NCBI GenBank assembly: GCA_949752795.1
Contig: OX457056.1
Location: 179,142,428 to 179,206,427, forward strand
Direction of reading: 5' to 3'
DNA from: Hyperoodon ampullatus
Taxonomy: Eukaryota; Chordata; Mammalia; Artiodactyla; Ziphiidae
DNA length: 64,000 bases
The notes below the pieces were generated by a model, which worked only from the letters and a program-made list of their open reading frames with translations, ran no database searches and was not told the DNA's origin. The position numbers were made by a program, and so were the translations under genes. Below are positions 9,596 to 21,039 of this stretch, piece by piece (the first letter of the stretch is position 1; each line of letters starts with the position of its first letter).

Positions 9596-12130
9596 ATAGC
9601 TTTTGTTTCAGTTATTTAGTGCTTCACAACTAATACCCCCTAAAAGAATAACACTTATTTTGCCCATAAATCTACAGTTGGAGTAGAGCTTGGGAAAGTT
9701 TGGATCCTACAAGCACCACCTTGAAGTAGCTCCAAGGCTAAGGGCTATAAACATCTTTGTATGTCTGGTTTGGTGAAGGCTTCAGCTCAGTTTCCTCTCC
9801 ATGTGGTCTGTCAACAGAGGCTAGTTTGGACTTTCTCACAGAACAGTGTCTGCCTTGCCCAGAGAGTGAGTGTCCCAGAGAGAAAGAGAAATTCAGAGGG
9901 AGAAGGAGATTCAAAGAGAGAGAAAGATATTCAGAGAGGGAGAGAAATCCAGAGGGAGAGAGATTCAGAGAGAGGGAGAGAGAGAGCAAGAACAGAGAAG
10001 AGAAAACAAAGAGAAGACCAAGTCAGAGTCACATTGCTGTTTGTGACCTAGCCTGGGAAGTCATAGTATTACTTCTACTGCATTCTCTTAGGTTGGCCAA
10101 AAAGTTAATTAAGGCAGTTATGAAACTCGGCTCCTGATGGAGGAGTGTCAGCGCCACACTGTAAGAAAAATATGTGGGATCAGATAAATATTAGTGCTTC
10201 CATCTTCGAAAAATATCATCTACCACAGCTCATTCTCTGGCTTCCATAATTCCACCTCTCTCATATCCAAAATACACTCATTTCTCTTCCCCAAGACCCG
10301 CAAGCATCATCTCAGTAAGACATCGTTTCAAATTCAGGTTCTTAGCATCCAGATACTGTATAGTTTTGCCAATGAGGCTCCTCAGGTGAAATTTCTCAAG
10401 AACAGCTCTTCAAGTTAAATTTTTTTAGATCTGAAGATCTGTGAGCTAAAAAGGCAAGTTATATGCCCTTTACACACCCAGCATATAGTGGTAGAGCAGG
10501 CATCCGTTAACTGTTCTGGAGCTTCCTGTTCAAAGAAGAGAAAAAGGGAGGCACACAGTAGTAACTGCTCCAATTCTGAAATCCAGTTGGACAATGATAT
10601 CAGTTACCAAATTAGAACCCTGTCCTACTGCCATGATTCTCCATGATTCTCTTTTCCACCCTCTGACCCACTGCTTTTTCCCTCTAAATCATCCTTTTTT
10701 CCATGAGAAGTGACGGGTGTTTGTATCTGTGTAGTTTACCCAGAGTACATTCTGACAGAGGTAATTTGAATATCCAAAGGTCTATTTTCATTCTGTATTA
10801 TCTTTATCTCTTTCAGTCCAAAGTGACAGAATTCTTTTTACACTTTGTGAATCTGTTATGAATCAATCTATGATCCTCTCTAATAGACAAAGAGCCACAT
10901 CCACAAACCTGTTCAAGAACAGTTGTTGTTGTTTTTTTTCCTACTTTAGACTTTTTAAGTCAGCTGTGTGGTATGGCCCTTATAGGGTCTTTTGTTTAAT
11001 GGAAAGATTCTTTAAGTCATGCCTACTCTGATTGAATGACTCTCTAAGACACTACCTTATATCTTTCTGAGGACTTTATAAGGCATAATTTAGTCCCACC
11101 CTGGATTTTATCATTGCTCTGAAGCTTTTTTTTTTTTTTTTTTTAATTTTGGAGCTAAGAAACTGAGAATGAGAGAGAGCTGGATTTTTAAACCCAGTAG
11201 GCCCTGGTCCCTTTATATTTAATAGTTATTTCTTCAGCTTGCCTCTCTCTTTTGCATTTTATTATAGGCAGATAAAAGAAGCCAGATAACACCTTTAATC
11301 CTTTGCCTGGAAATCTCTCTAGTGAGACCATACAGTTCATTAGGTACATTTTTTACTTTCCACATTATAACATATAACAGTGTTGCTAAACTTCCTGAAA
11401 CTAGTTAAAGGATCCCCTTTCCTTCAGTTTTCAAGAGTATTTTCTTTAAGTCTTCACCAGTAGCCTCTAAAAGGGCCATTATGCTTTTGTAGGTTCTTCC
11501 AAATACCGTCTAATCACTTAGTCACAAAGCTACTATCATAGTTTTAGGTTTTGTTTATGGCAGCATACAACATCCAGGTCCCAATATGTGTACCAGTTAG
11601 CTAGTGCTGCATAACAAACCAACCCCAAACTTAGAGACTTAGAACAATAACATTCAATCGGGGCATGAATCTGCAATCTGTGCAGGGCTCAACAAATCCC
11701 GCCTCCACTCTCTCAGCTGGGCAACTCAAGGCCGGCAAGCTGGGTTATACTATAGGCTTGCTCACTCTTAAGTCTGGCATAGGATTTTGGCTGTCAGCTG
11801 GGGCCTCAGCTTCTCTCCATGTAGTCTCTCAACATGGGCTAGTCTGAGTTTTCTCATGGCATGGTGACTGGCTTCCCACAGAACAAGCATCCCAAGAGAG
11901 AGAGGGGGCCAGACAGAAACTGTTTTGCCTTTTACAACCTGTCCTTGATTGTCATGCAATGTCACATCTGTCTACAATTGTATTAGTTGTGCTAGTCAGA
12001 AAGTTCTACCCAGGTTCAATGGAAAGGAAGATAGACTAAACCAGCTAATGCAAGGGTATCAATATTGCACTTTAAGAGGAGTGTGTGGAACGGAATATAA
12101 ATTGGTGTAGCCATCTTTGGGAAATGCAAA
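9596..12130 (-). mobile_element. Old LTR retroelement: LTR, internal part, LTR
   Basis: Two diverged direct copies of the same roughly 550 bp sequence lie at about 9596-10190 and 11590-12130. Both begin with a 'gtgctxcataaca...aacccc' block, continue with 'ctctccatgtxgtct.tcaaca' and 'gactxxctxccacagaacaxg', a GAGA-rich tract and a 'tgacat' stretch, and end with 'aggagtgt...ccatcttxg'. This order matches the antisense of a mammalian LTR family that I recognise but cannot name with certainty; a MaLR-like element is possible. The roughly 1.4 kb between them has no long ORF, as in MaLR-type non-autonomous elements. Exact ends and flanking duplications are not resolved. Confidence 0.5.
9880..10020 (+). 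repeat. GA-rich low-complexity tract
   Basis: A purine-rich tract of imperfect GAGAGA and ATTCAGAGAG units inside the left LTR. The matching place in the right LTR (11895-11910) is only a short GAGAGAG run, so the tract expanded after insertion. Confidence 0.8.
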
Positions 12131-13330
12131 ATGGGCGGTTGTTACTATAGATTATGGGCTTAGTCATTCTGAATACATCATTTTGTATTCTTCATATACC
12201 ATGTCATTATTATAACAATTCTTAAACCAGGTAGGCCCAATTAAGTAGAATAAAAATTCTAATTTGGTCAAAATCCTTACTGAATGCTTAATCAGGCTTA
12301 ACTTTGAATGTGTAACATATTGTACTAAGAACGTAAAAATAAAGTTTGAAGAATGCTTTCATCAAAAGTTTGATAAAGGGATATATCATCCAGGTTTATG
12401 AGTCCCTCTTCTCTGGTAACTATTCCTGAAACAGTGGGGACTCTCTCCCATCCCCATCAGCCATGTCTATATTATATTACTTGGCACCATCAGGCAGTTC
12501 TGATTGGTTAAGAACTGGGCACCACATCCATGATGAGCTGATCAGATTGTGAGCTGAATCATATTTATATTAACAGTTGGACAGAAATTTGGTGAACTCC
12601 TGATATCAAAGACTCTGGGTTAGATAGCTGTAGCTTACCTACATGATGTTTGATTCACTACTTTTTTGGATTCCATGAGACAACAGAATATAATTCCAAA
12701 AGTTTCCATTCATACTTAAACTAGTTACAATCACTTAATGTTGTTTGAAACAAAATGATCTCTCTCTATATGTGTGTGTGTATATATAATATATGTATAT
12801 AAATACATACATGTACAGCTATGTATATATATAATATGTACATATATTTAATAATAGGTAGAAACCAAATATATAATTAAAACTGAGTAGTCCAAATCTT
12901 ATTATAGACAGAAAAAATTACATGTGCATAAAGCTTTATCATTATTTGGAGGCTATTGAGTTGGCAAATTAATCGATATCCTGCCAGAGAGAGTGAGGTT
13001 CCTATAACTTTGGATAGCAAATCTGATCTAGAAATGCCTTAAATGGATTCATACTCTGACAGTTGAATTGTGTGACTTCCTTGACAACTTTATTCATCCC
13101 CAGGAAATCTTTCCCTATATATTCTCAACTGTGTTTCAAAATCAAGTCTGTTTTACTTTTACTTAAATAAACACCATTATCAAAAGGTACCATAACACCT
13201 GCTCTGACTTTTCTCATGGTTACTGGCAATTGAAAGGTTCACTGTACATTTTAGAGGCTCATCTCTTGTAGGGAATGACAATATTGCAGGCAACTTATTT
13301 TGCTTTTAAAGTTGACATTATTGTATAGTA
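12131..13330. other. Unassigned sequence
   Basis: No gene or repeat I can name apart from the TA/TG microsatellite at 12762-12856. There are no long open frames. Confidence 0.5.
12762..12856 (+). repeat. TA/TG microsatellite
   Basis: Alternating purine-pyrimidine DNA (TATGTGTGTGTGTATATATA and related units) over about 95 bp, imperfect. Confidence 0.85.
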
Positions 13331-13334
13331 GCAA

Positions 13335-13545
13335 AGAGAGCATACACTTTGGAATTAGATGAAGGGTATAACATTAACCAGGTTTGTGACCTTTGCCAAA
13401 GTCCTTAAATTTTGTAGACTTCATATGCATATGATCTGATATTATCAGTGTCAATATATCAAGGTTGGTGAGTGAATTAAATGCAATAAAAGGTGAAATA
13501 ATCTAGCTAATACCTTTTGTAGTGTAATCACTCGCTAAAATTTAG
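13335..13545 (+). repeat. MIR SINE, diverged
   Basis: Conserved MIR blocks appear in order: 'agagcatacactttggaatt', 'tttgtgacctttgccaaagt', 'ccttaaattttgtagacttc', and 'gtgagtgaattaaatgcaat' followed by the end of the element. This is an old mammalian-wide SINE. Confidence 0.6.
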
Positions 13546-15090
13546 CTTCATGACCCCTCTCCCTCCTTTCTTTGTTCTCTTCCTCCCTGGTCCTAGAAAC
13601 AAAAATCAGATTTGATTTTTCACCTTTGGAAGCACACTGTGGCTTTGCTTTGCTTCCTTGAGTTGGGGGTTGGGGGGTGGTGGGTTGGTAAACAGACATA
13701 GAATCTAGGAAATGATATAAAGGAGAAATGAAAAAAAGTTTATGAACTCAGAAGTGGAGAATATTTTAAATACCCAGAAAACTACAAAAAAATGTCCATT
13801 TAAGTTAAAACTTATATAATGAATACGAGTTTTTCTGGTTAAGAGTGAGGCTGGATGAGGGTGGAACCCCTGTGAAGGATCTAGCTTCAATCCAGCTTTT
13901 AATCTCTGTGTAGATCAAAGATCTGGAGAGGCTTTACTGCATTGCTCTCTACTTCTTTAGAAAGAAAAAGCTAAGCAAACTTCTTTTTGATTAAAAAAAT
14001 AAAAAAGAAAGGAAAAGGTCCAGTAGTAGTTAACTCTACTTCTACTTTAGCATGTATTTCAGAAGTAAAGCATCTTTAATTTATATGTCTCTATTTTTAT
14101 TCCAAGAAGACAGATTTTCATAGCATCTTTCTACTCATAGGGCACCCAAAGGGTCTTGTTTATAAAAATCAATAAGCCCAATGCTCTTTGGTGGTTTTTT
14201 TTTTTTAAACCAATCTATTTCATCTTTCACTGTCTGCTGAAGGAAACCATGTATCTTCCAGCAAGCAGTTGGATTGTGTCAATTCTTTGTGGTCCATTAT
14301 CAGCCAGCCAAGATTCAAGGTCGCTGTTTTAGAGTATCTGCTTCCTGGCAGAGCTCCCTGTACCTGCCGAGGGCTCTTCAAGTTGTAAATGGGATAAGAC
14401 TATTTTGGGCTGTATGAAAGGCAATTTATCACCCTGCCCAATGCTCCCCATGTAGTCTTGCCTTGCGTCTGATTGTTTGGCATTTTCAGCAGGTGAATGG
14501 CGCTCGACACTTTCTCTGGTCTTCTCTGAACGTAGGATTATTCAGATGGTTCGGATTATCTACTATAAAGGAGTCAATTTATGCCAAGGATTATGTAACA
14601 GAGTCACTTCCCTGAATGTCAGGACACTAAGAAATAACACACATTGATTTCCTAATTCAAACACATTGATATAAATTTCATAAGTATTATGTATTAATAT
14701 TATAAATATTAATATAATTACAACTTCCCTGGGATTTTGGTTCATTCCATGTTTTACTTTTTGTATCATTTTGACTGTTTATTAATTTATTATTTCTGCT
14801 TCTATTTTTAATCACTGGACTGGCCTAGTCTAGTTTTTAAATTAAAAGTTCACTTTGTTTCAAAAATGTCTTATTTTTCTAATACTTTATTTTAAGGCTA
14901 TACATTATTCAATGTTTAGTGTTTTTTAAAAAATATCTAGGTGTTGCCTTTGCTATAAGTTTTGAATAGTAATTTCTAACTTTACATTTTCTCTAACTCA
15001 ATTGTTCTCTATAAACTGTGGGTTTTATGTATGCATATGTCTTACTTTTCAGTGAGTGCAATCATTCGCTGCTATTTTGTTAATTCTTAA
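13546..15090. other. Unassigned, single-copy-looking sequence
   Basis: No repeat family is recognised. The part at 14210-14560 has balanced base composition and no repeat signature, and could be a conserved non-coding element, but this cannot be judged from one genome. The rest is AT-rich. Confidence 0.5.
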
Positions 15091-15441
15091 TTGTGTTTTT
15101 TTTTACCTCTTTATTGGAGTATAATTGCTTTGCAATGGTGTGTTAGTTTCTGCTTTATAACAAAGTGAATCAGTTATACATATACATATCTCTTCCCTCT
15201 TGCGTCATATACATATCTCTTCCATCTTGCGTCTCTCTCCCTCCCACCCTCCCTATCCCATCCCTCTAGGTGGTCACAAAGCACCGAGCAGATCTCCCTG
15301 TGCAATGTGGCTACTTCCCACTAGCTATCTATTTTACGTTTGGTAGTGTATGTATGTCCATGCCACTCTCTCGCTTTGTCACAGCTTACCCTTGCCCCTC
15401 CCCATATCCTCAAGTCCATTCTCTACTAGGTCTGTGTCTTT

Positions 15442-15652
15442 TTTTTTTTTTTTTTTTGCGGTATGCGGGCCTCTCAGCACTGCGGCCTCTCCCGCTGTGG
15501 AGCACAGGCTCCGGACGCGGAGTCTCAGCGGCCATGGCTCACAGGCCCAGCTGCTCCGCGGCATGTGGGATCCTCCCGGACCGGGGCACGAACCCGTGTC
15601 CCCTGCATCGGCAGGCAGACTCTCAACCACTGCACCACCAGGGAAGCCCGGG
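15442..15652 (-). mobile_element. Cetacean tRNA-derived SINE copy 3, in L1-B 3' UTR
   Basis: Antisense copy: a T-run, then GCGGTATGCGGGCC, ending in the reversed head CCACCAGGGAAGCCC. The duplication CTGTGTCTTT flanks it at 15432-15441 and 15653-15662. The 3' UTR of L1-B continues on both sides. Confidence 0.94.
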
Positions 15653-15704
15653 CTGTGTCTTTATTCCTGTCTTATCCCTAGGTTCTTCATGACATTTTTT
15701 TTTC

Positions 15705-18700
15705 TTAAATTCCATATATATGTGTTAGCATACGGTATTTGTCTTTCTCTTTCTGACTTACTTCACTCTGTATGACAGACTCTAGGTCCCTCCACCTCAT
15801 TACAAATAGCTCAATTTCATTTCTTTTTATGGCTGAGTAATATTCCATTGTATATATGTGCCACATCTTCTTTATCCATTCATCCGATGATGGACACTTA
15901 GGTATTTTCCATCTCCGGGCTATTGTAAACACAGCTGCAATGAACATTTTGATACATGACTCTTTTTGAATTATGGTTTTCTCAGGGTATATGCCCAGTA
16001 GTGGGATTGCTGGGTCATATGGTAGTTCTATTTGTAGTTTTTTAAGGAACCTCCATACTGTTCTCCATAGTGGCTGTACCAATTCACATTCCCACCAGCA
16101 GTGCAAGACTGTTCCCTTTTCTCCACACCCTCTCCAGCATTTATTGTTTCTAGATTTTTTTGATGATGGCCATTCGGACTGGTACGAGATGATATCTCAT
16201 TGTAGTTTTGATTTGCATTTCTCTAATAATTAATGATGGTGAGCATTCTTTCATGTGTTTGTTGGCAGTCTGTATATCTTCTTTGGAGAAATGTATATTT
16301 AGGTCTTCTGCCCATTTTTGAATTGGGTTATTTGTTTTTTTGTTATTGAGCTGCATGAGTTGCTTATAAATTTTGGAGATTAAGCCTTTGTCAGTTGCTT
16401 CATTTGCAAATATTTTCTTCCATTCTGAGGGTTGTCTTTTGGTCTTGTGTATGCTTTCCTTTGCTGTGCAAAAGCTTTGAAGTTTCATTAGGCCCCATTT
16501 GTTTATTTTTGTTTTTATTTCCATTTCTCTAGGAGGTAGGTCAAAAAGGATCTTGCTGTGATTTCTGTCATAGAGTGTTCTGCCTGTGTTTTCCTCTAAG
16601 AGTTTGATAGTTTCTGGCCTTACATTTAGGTCTTTAATCCATTTTGAGCTTAATTTTGTGTATGGTGTTAGGGAGTGATCTAATCTCATACTTTTACATG
16701 TACCTGTCCAGATTTCCCAACACCACTTATTGAAGAGGCTGTCCTTTCTCCACTGTACATTCCTGCCTCCTTTATCAAAGATAAGTTGGCCATATATGCG
16801 TGGGTTTATCTCTGGGCTTTCTATCCTGTTCCATTGATCTATCTTTCTGTTTTTGTGCCAGTACCATACTGTCTTGATTACTGTAGATTTGTAGTATAGT
16901 CTGAAGTCAGGGAGCCTATTCCTCCAGCTCCGTTTTTCGTTCTCAATATTGCTTTGGGTATTCGGGGTCTTTTGTGTTTCCATACAAATTTTGAATTTTT
17001 TTGTTCTAGTTCTCTGAAAAATGCCAGTGGTAGTTTGATAGAGATTGCACTGAATCTGTAGATTGCTTTGGATAGTAGAGTCATTTGCACAATGTTGATT
17101 CTTCCAATCCAGGAACATGGTATATCTCTCCATCTATTTGTATCATCTTTAATTTCTTTCATCAGTGTCTTATAATTTTCTGCATACAGGTCTTTGGTCT
17201 CCTTAGGTAGGTTTATTCCTAGATATTTTATTCTTTTTGTTGCAATGGTAAATGGGAGTGTTTCCTTGATTTCACTTTCAGATTTTTCATTATTAGTGTA
17301 TAGGAATGCCAGAGATTTCTGTGCATTAATTTTGTATCCTGCTACTTTACCAAATTCATTGATTAGCTCTAGTAGTTTTCTGGTAGCATCTTTAGGATTC
17401 TCTATGTATAGTATCATGTCATCTGTAAACAGTGACAACTTTACTTCTTCTTTTACAATCTGGATTCCTTTTATTTCCTTTTATCTCTGATTGCTGTGGC
17501 TAAAACTTCCAAAACTATGTTGAATAAGAGTGGTGAGAGTGGGCAACCTTGTCTTGTTCATGATCTTAGTGGAAATGCTTTCAGTTTTTCACCATTGAGG
17601 ATGATGTCCACTGTGGGTTTGTCATATATGGCCTTTATTATATTGAGGAGAGTTCCCTCTATGCCTACTTTCTGCAGGGTTTTTATCATAAATGGGTGTT
17701 GAGTTTTGTCGAAAGCTTTCTCTGCATCTATTGAGATGATCATATGGTTTTTCTCCTTCAATTTGTTAATATGGTGTATCACGTTGATTGATTTGCGTAT
17801 ATTGAAGAATCCTTGCATTCCGGGAATAAACCCCACTTGATCATGCTGTATTATTCTTTTAATGTGTTGCTGGATTCTGTTTGCTAGTATTTTGGTGAGG
17901 ATTTTTGCATCTATGTTCATCAGTGATACTGGCCTGTAGTTTTCTTTCTTTGTGACATCCTTTTCTGGTTTTGGTATCAGGATGATGGTGGCCTCGTAGA
18001 ATGAGTTTGGGAGTGTTCCTCCCTCTGCTCTATTTTGGAAGAGTTTAAGAAGGATAGGTGTTAGCTCTTCTCTAAATGTTTGATAGAATTAACCTGTGAA
18101 GCCATCTGGTCCTGGGCTTTTGTTTGTTGGAAGATTTTTTATCACAGTTTCAATTTCAGTGCCTGTGATTGGTCTGTTCATATATTCTATTTCTTCCTGA
18201 TTCAGTCTTCGCACGTTGTGCATTTCTAAGAATTTGTCCATTTCTTCCAGGTTGTCCATTTTATTGGCATAGAGTTGCTTGTAGTAATCTCTCATGATCT
18301 TTTGTATTTCTGCAGTGTCAGTTGTTACTTCTCCTTTTTCATTTCTAATTCTATTGATTTGAGTCTTCTCCCTTTTTTTCTTGATGAGTGTGGCTAATGG
18401 TTTATCAATTTTGTTTATCTTCTAAAAGAACCAGCTTTTAGTTTTATTGATCTTTGCTATCGTTTCCTTCATTTCTTTTTCATTTATTTCTGATCTGATT
18501 TTTATGATTTCTTTCCTTCTGCTAACTTTGGGGTTTTTTTGTGCTTCTTTGTCTAATGGCTTTAGGTGCAAGGTCAGGTTGTTTACTCGAGAAGTTTCCT
18601 GTTTCTTAATGTGGAATTGGATTGCAATAATCTTCCCTCTTAGAGCTGCTTTTGCTGCATCCCATAGGTTTTGGGTCATCGTGTCTCCACTGTCATTTGT

Positions 18701-19525
18701 TTCTAGGTATTTTTGATTTCCCCTTTGATTTCTTCAGTGATCACTTCGTTATTAAGTAGTGTATTGTTTAGCCTCCATGTGTTTTTATTTTTTACAGATC
18801 CTTTCCTGTAATTGATATCTAGTCTCATAGCGTTGTGGTTGGAAAAGATACTTGATACAATTTCAATTTTCTTAAATTTCCAAGGGTTGATTTGTGACCC
18901 AAGATATGATCTATCCTGGAGAATGTTGCATGAGCACTTCAGAAAAATGTGTATTCTCTTGTTTTTGGATGGAATGTCCTATAAATATCAATTAAGTGCA
19001 TCTTGTTTAATGTATCATCTAAAGCTTGTGTTTAAATGTATCATTTAAAACTTGGATGATCTGTCCATTGGTGAAAGTGGGGTGTTAAAGTCCCCTACTA
19101 TGAATGTGTTCCTGTCGATTTCCCCTTTTATGGCTGTTAGTATTTGCCTTATGTATTGAGGTGCTCCTATGTTGGGTGCATAAATATTTACAATTGTTAT
19201 ATCTTCTTCTTGGATCCATCTCTTGATCATTATGTAGTGTCCTTCTTTGTCTCTTCTAATAGTCTTTGTTTTAAAATCTATTTTGTCTGATATGAGGATT
19301 GATACTCCAGCTTTCTTTTGGTTTCCATTTGCATGGAATGAATATCTTTTTCCGTCCACTTACTTTCAGTCTGTATGTATCTCTAGGTCTGAAGTGGGTC
19401 TCTTGTAGACAGCATATACATGGGTTATGTTTTTGTATCCATTCAGCCAATCTGTGTCTTTTGGTGGAAGCATTTAATCCATTTACATTTAAGGTAGTTA
19501 TCGATATGTATATTCCTATTCCCAT
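15705..19525 (-). pseudogene. L1-B ORF2, inactive
   Basis: The start at 19525 (MGIGIYISITTLNVNG) and the stop at 15705 (ending in HIYGI) bound about 1273 codons, the normal L1 ORF2 length. Lesions include a frameshift near 19310, a micro-duplication near 19020-19050, an in-frame TGA at 18941-18939, TAG near 18424, TAA at 18091-18089, and a frameshift at about 17487. The endonuclease S-D-H motif reads S-N-H (codon at 18840-18838), and the reverse-transcriptase FADD motif reads FTDD (about 17430). The TGA, the TAA and the 17487 frameshift are shared with L1-C. Confidence 0.93.
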
Positions 19526-19579
19526 TTTCTTAATTGTTTTGGGTTCATTATTGTAGGCCTATTCTCTTCTGTTTCTTGC

Positions 19580-20473
19580 CTAGAGAAGTTCCTTTAGCAT
19601 TTGTTGTAAAGCTGGTTTGGTGGTGCTGAACTCTCTCAGCTTTTGCTTGTGTGCAAAGGTGTTCATTTCTCCATCAAATGTGAATGAGATCCTTGCTGGG
19701 TAGAGTAGTCTTGTTTGCGGGTTTTTCTCCTTCATCGCTTTAAATATGTCCTGCCAGTCCCTTCTGCTGTGCAGAGTTTCTGCTGAAAGATCAGCTGTTA
19801 ACCTTATGGGGATTCCCTTGTGTGTTATTTGTTGTTTGTCCCTTGCTGCTTTTAATATGTGTTCTTTGTGTTTAATTTTTGACAGTTTGATTAATATGTG
19901 TCTTGGCATATTTCTCCTTGGATTTATCCTGTATGGGACTCTCTGTGCTTCCTGCACTTGCTTAACTATTTCCTTTCCCATATTAGGGAAGTTTTCAACT
20001 ATAATCTCTTCAAATATTTTCTCAGTCCCTTTCTTTTTCTCTTCCTCTTCTGGAACCCCTATAATTCGAACGTTGGTGCATTTAATGTTGTCCCGTTGGT
20101 CTCTGAGACTGTCCTCAGTTCTTTTCATTCTTTTTTCTTTATTCTGCTCTGCAGTAGTTATTTCCACTATTTTATCTTCCACGTCACTTATCTGTTCTTC
20201 TGCCTCAGTTATTCTGCTATTGATCCCATCTAGAGTATCTTTAATTTCATTTATTGTGTTGTTCCTCATTGCTTGTTTCATCTTCAGTTCTTCTAGGTCC
20301 TTGTTAACTGTTTCTTGCATTTTGTCTATTCTATTTCCAAGATTTTGGATCATCTTTACTATCATTATTCTGAATTCTTTTTCAGGTAGACTGCCTATTT
20401 CCTCTTCATTTGTTAGGTCTGGTGGGTTTTTATCTTGCTCCTTCACCTGCTGTGTGTTCTTCTGTCTTCTCAT
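19580..20473 (-). CDS. L1-B ORF1p, intact 297-aa RNA-binding protein
   Basis: An uninterrupted ORF1 of 297 codons starts MRRQKNTQQVKEQ and ends KELL. By family knowledge, ORF1p forms trimers, coats L1 RNA in the cytoplasm and acts as a nucleic-acid chaperone during reverse transcription. In order: a basic N-terminus (1-25), a long heptad-rich coiled coil (about 34-130), an RRM-like domain (about 131-228, with RIIGVPEEEE and RVPYRINPRRNMPRHILIKL), and a C-terminal domain (about 229-297, with the conserved YPARISF). Human ORF1p is 338 residues, so this one is somewhat shorter, mainly at the N-terminus. It sits 54 bases upstream of ORF2. It is the only complete L1 ORF1 here. Whether it is transcribed is unknown. 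Confidence 0.9.
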   Translation of the reverse strand: MRRQKNTQQVKEQDKNPPDLTNEEEIGSLPEKEFRIMIVKMIQNLGNRIDKMQETVNKDLEELKMKQAMRNNTINEIKDTLDGINSRITEAEEQISDVEDKIVEITTAEQNKEKRMKRTEDSLRDQRDNIKCTNVRIIGVPEEEEKKKGTEKIFEEIIVENFPNMGKEIVKQVQEAQRVPYRINPRRNMPRHILIKLSKIKHKEHILKAARDKQQITHKGIPIRLTADLSAETLHSRRDWQDIFKAMKEKNPQTRLLYPARISFTFDGEMNTFAHKQKLREFSTTKPALQQMLKELL

Positions 20474-21028
20474 TTTGCTTATCTTACTGTGTTTGGGGTC
20501 TCCTGTTTGCAGGCTGCAGGTTCGTAGTTCCCGTTGTTTTTGGTGTCTGTCCCCAGTGGCTAATGTTGGTTCAGTGGGTTGTGTAGGCTTCCTTGTGGAG
20601 GGGACTAGTGCCTGTGTTCTGGTGGATGAGGCTGGATCTTGTCTTTCTGGTGGGCAGGTCCACGTCTGGTCATGTGTTTTGGGGTGTCTGTGGACTTATT
20701 ATGATTTTAGGTAGCTTCTCTGCTAATGGGTGGGTTTGTGTTCCTGTCTTGCTAGTTGTTTGGCATAGGGTGTCCAGCACTGTAGCTTGCTGGTCGTTGA
20801 GTGAAGCTGGGTGCTGGTGTTGAGATGGAGATCTCGGGAGATTTTCGCTGTTTGAGATTATGTGTACCTGGTAGGTGTCTTGTGGACCAGTGTCCTGAAG
20901 TTGGCTCTCCCACCTCAGAGGCACAGCACTGACTCATGGCTGCAGCTGCAAGAGCAGTTCAGGGCTTCCGCACTGGTCTCTCACGCCTCGGGTCGCTGGT
21001 GCCTGGCGGAGTGTCTCCCTCTATTGTG
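20474..21028 (-). promoter_or_regulatory. L1-B 5' UTR, short, with a distinct outer end
   Basis: 20474-20935 matches the inner 5' UTR of L1-C nearly base for base. From 20936 to about 21028 the sequence is CpG-rich but unlike L1-A or L1-C. Either the leader comes from another 5' UTR type, or this is flanking DNA and the element is 5'-truncated near 20940. The border to AT-rich flank at about 21028 favours the first reading. There is no AAGATGGC start motif, so the usual L1 5' end is missing. Confidence 0.6.
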
Positions 21029-21039
21029 TTTTGTTTAAT

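Larger units (their letters stand above)
15095..21028 (-). mobile_element. L1-B, LINE-1 with intact ORF1 and dead ORF2
   Basis: The element is read right to left. Its 5' UTR (21028-20474) is short, and its outermost roughly 90 bases differ from L1-A and L1-C. ORF1 is complete (20473-19580). ORF2 (19525-15705) is broken many times. The 3' UTR ends at about 15095 with the long ending, antisense AATAAA at 15110-15115 and a T-run. A SINE sits in the 3' UTR (15442-15652). The stretch 20460-20935 is almost identical to L1-C, so the two belong to one subfamily. I found no convincing target-site duplication. Confidence 0.93.

Noticed and set aside
10088..10108. Mariner-like inverted-repeat start (AGGTTGGCCAAAAAGTT)
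   Set aside because: Only about 17 bases match, no second inverted repeat or transposase sequence follows, and the LTR homology continues on both sides.
19746..20714. 322-codon plus-strand frame
   Set aside because: It is the exact antisense of the intact L1-B ORF1 and leader; hydrophobic runs come from antisense coiled-coil codons.
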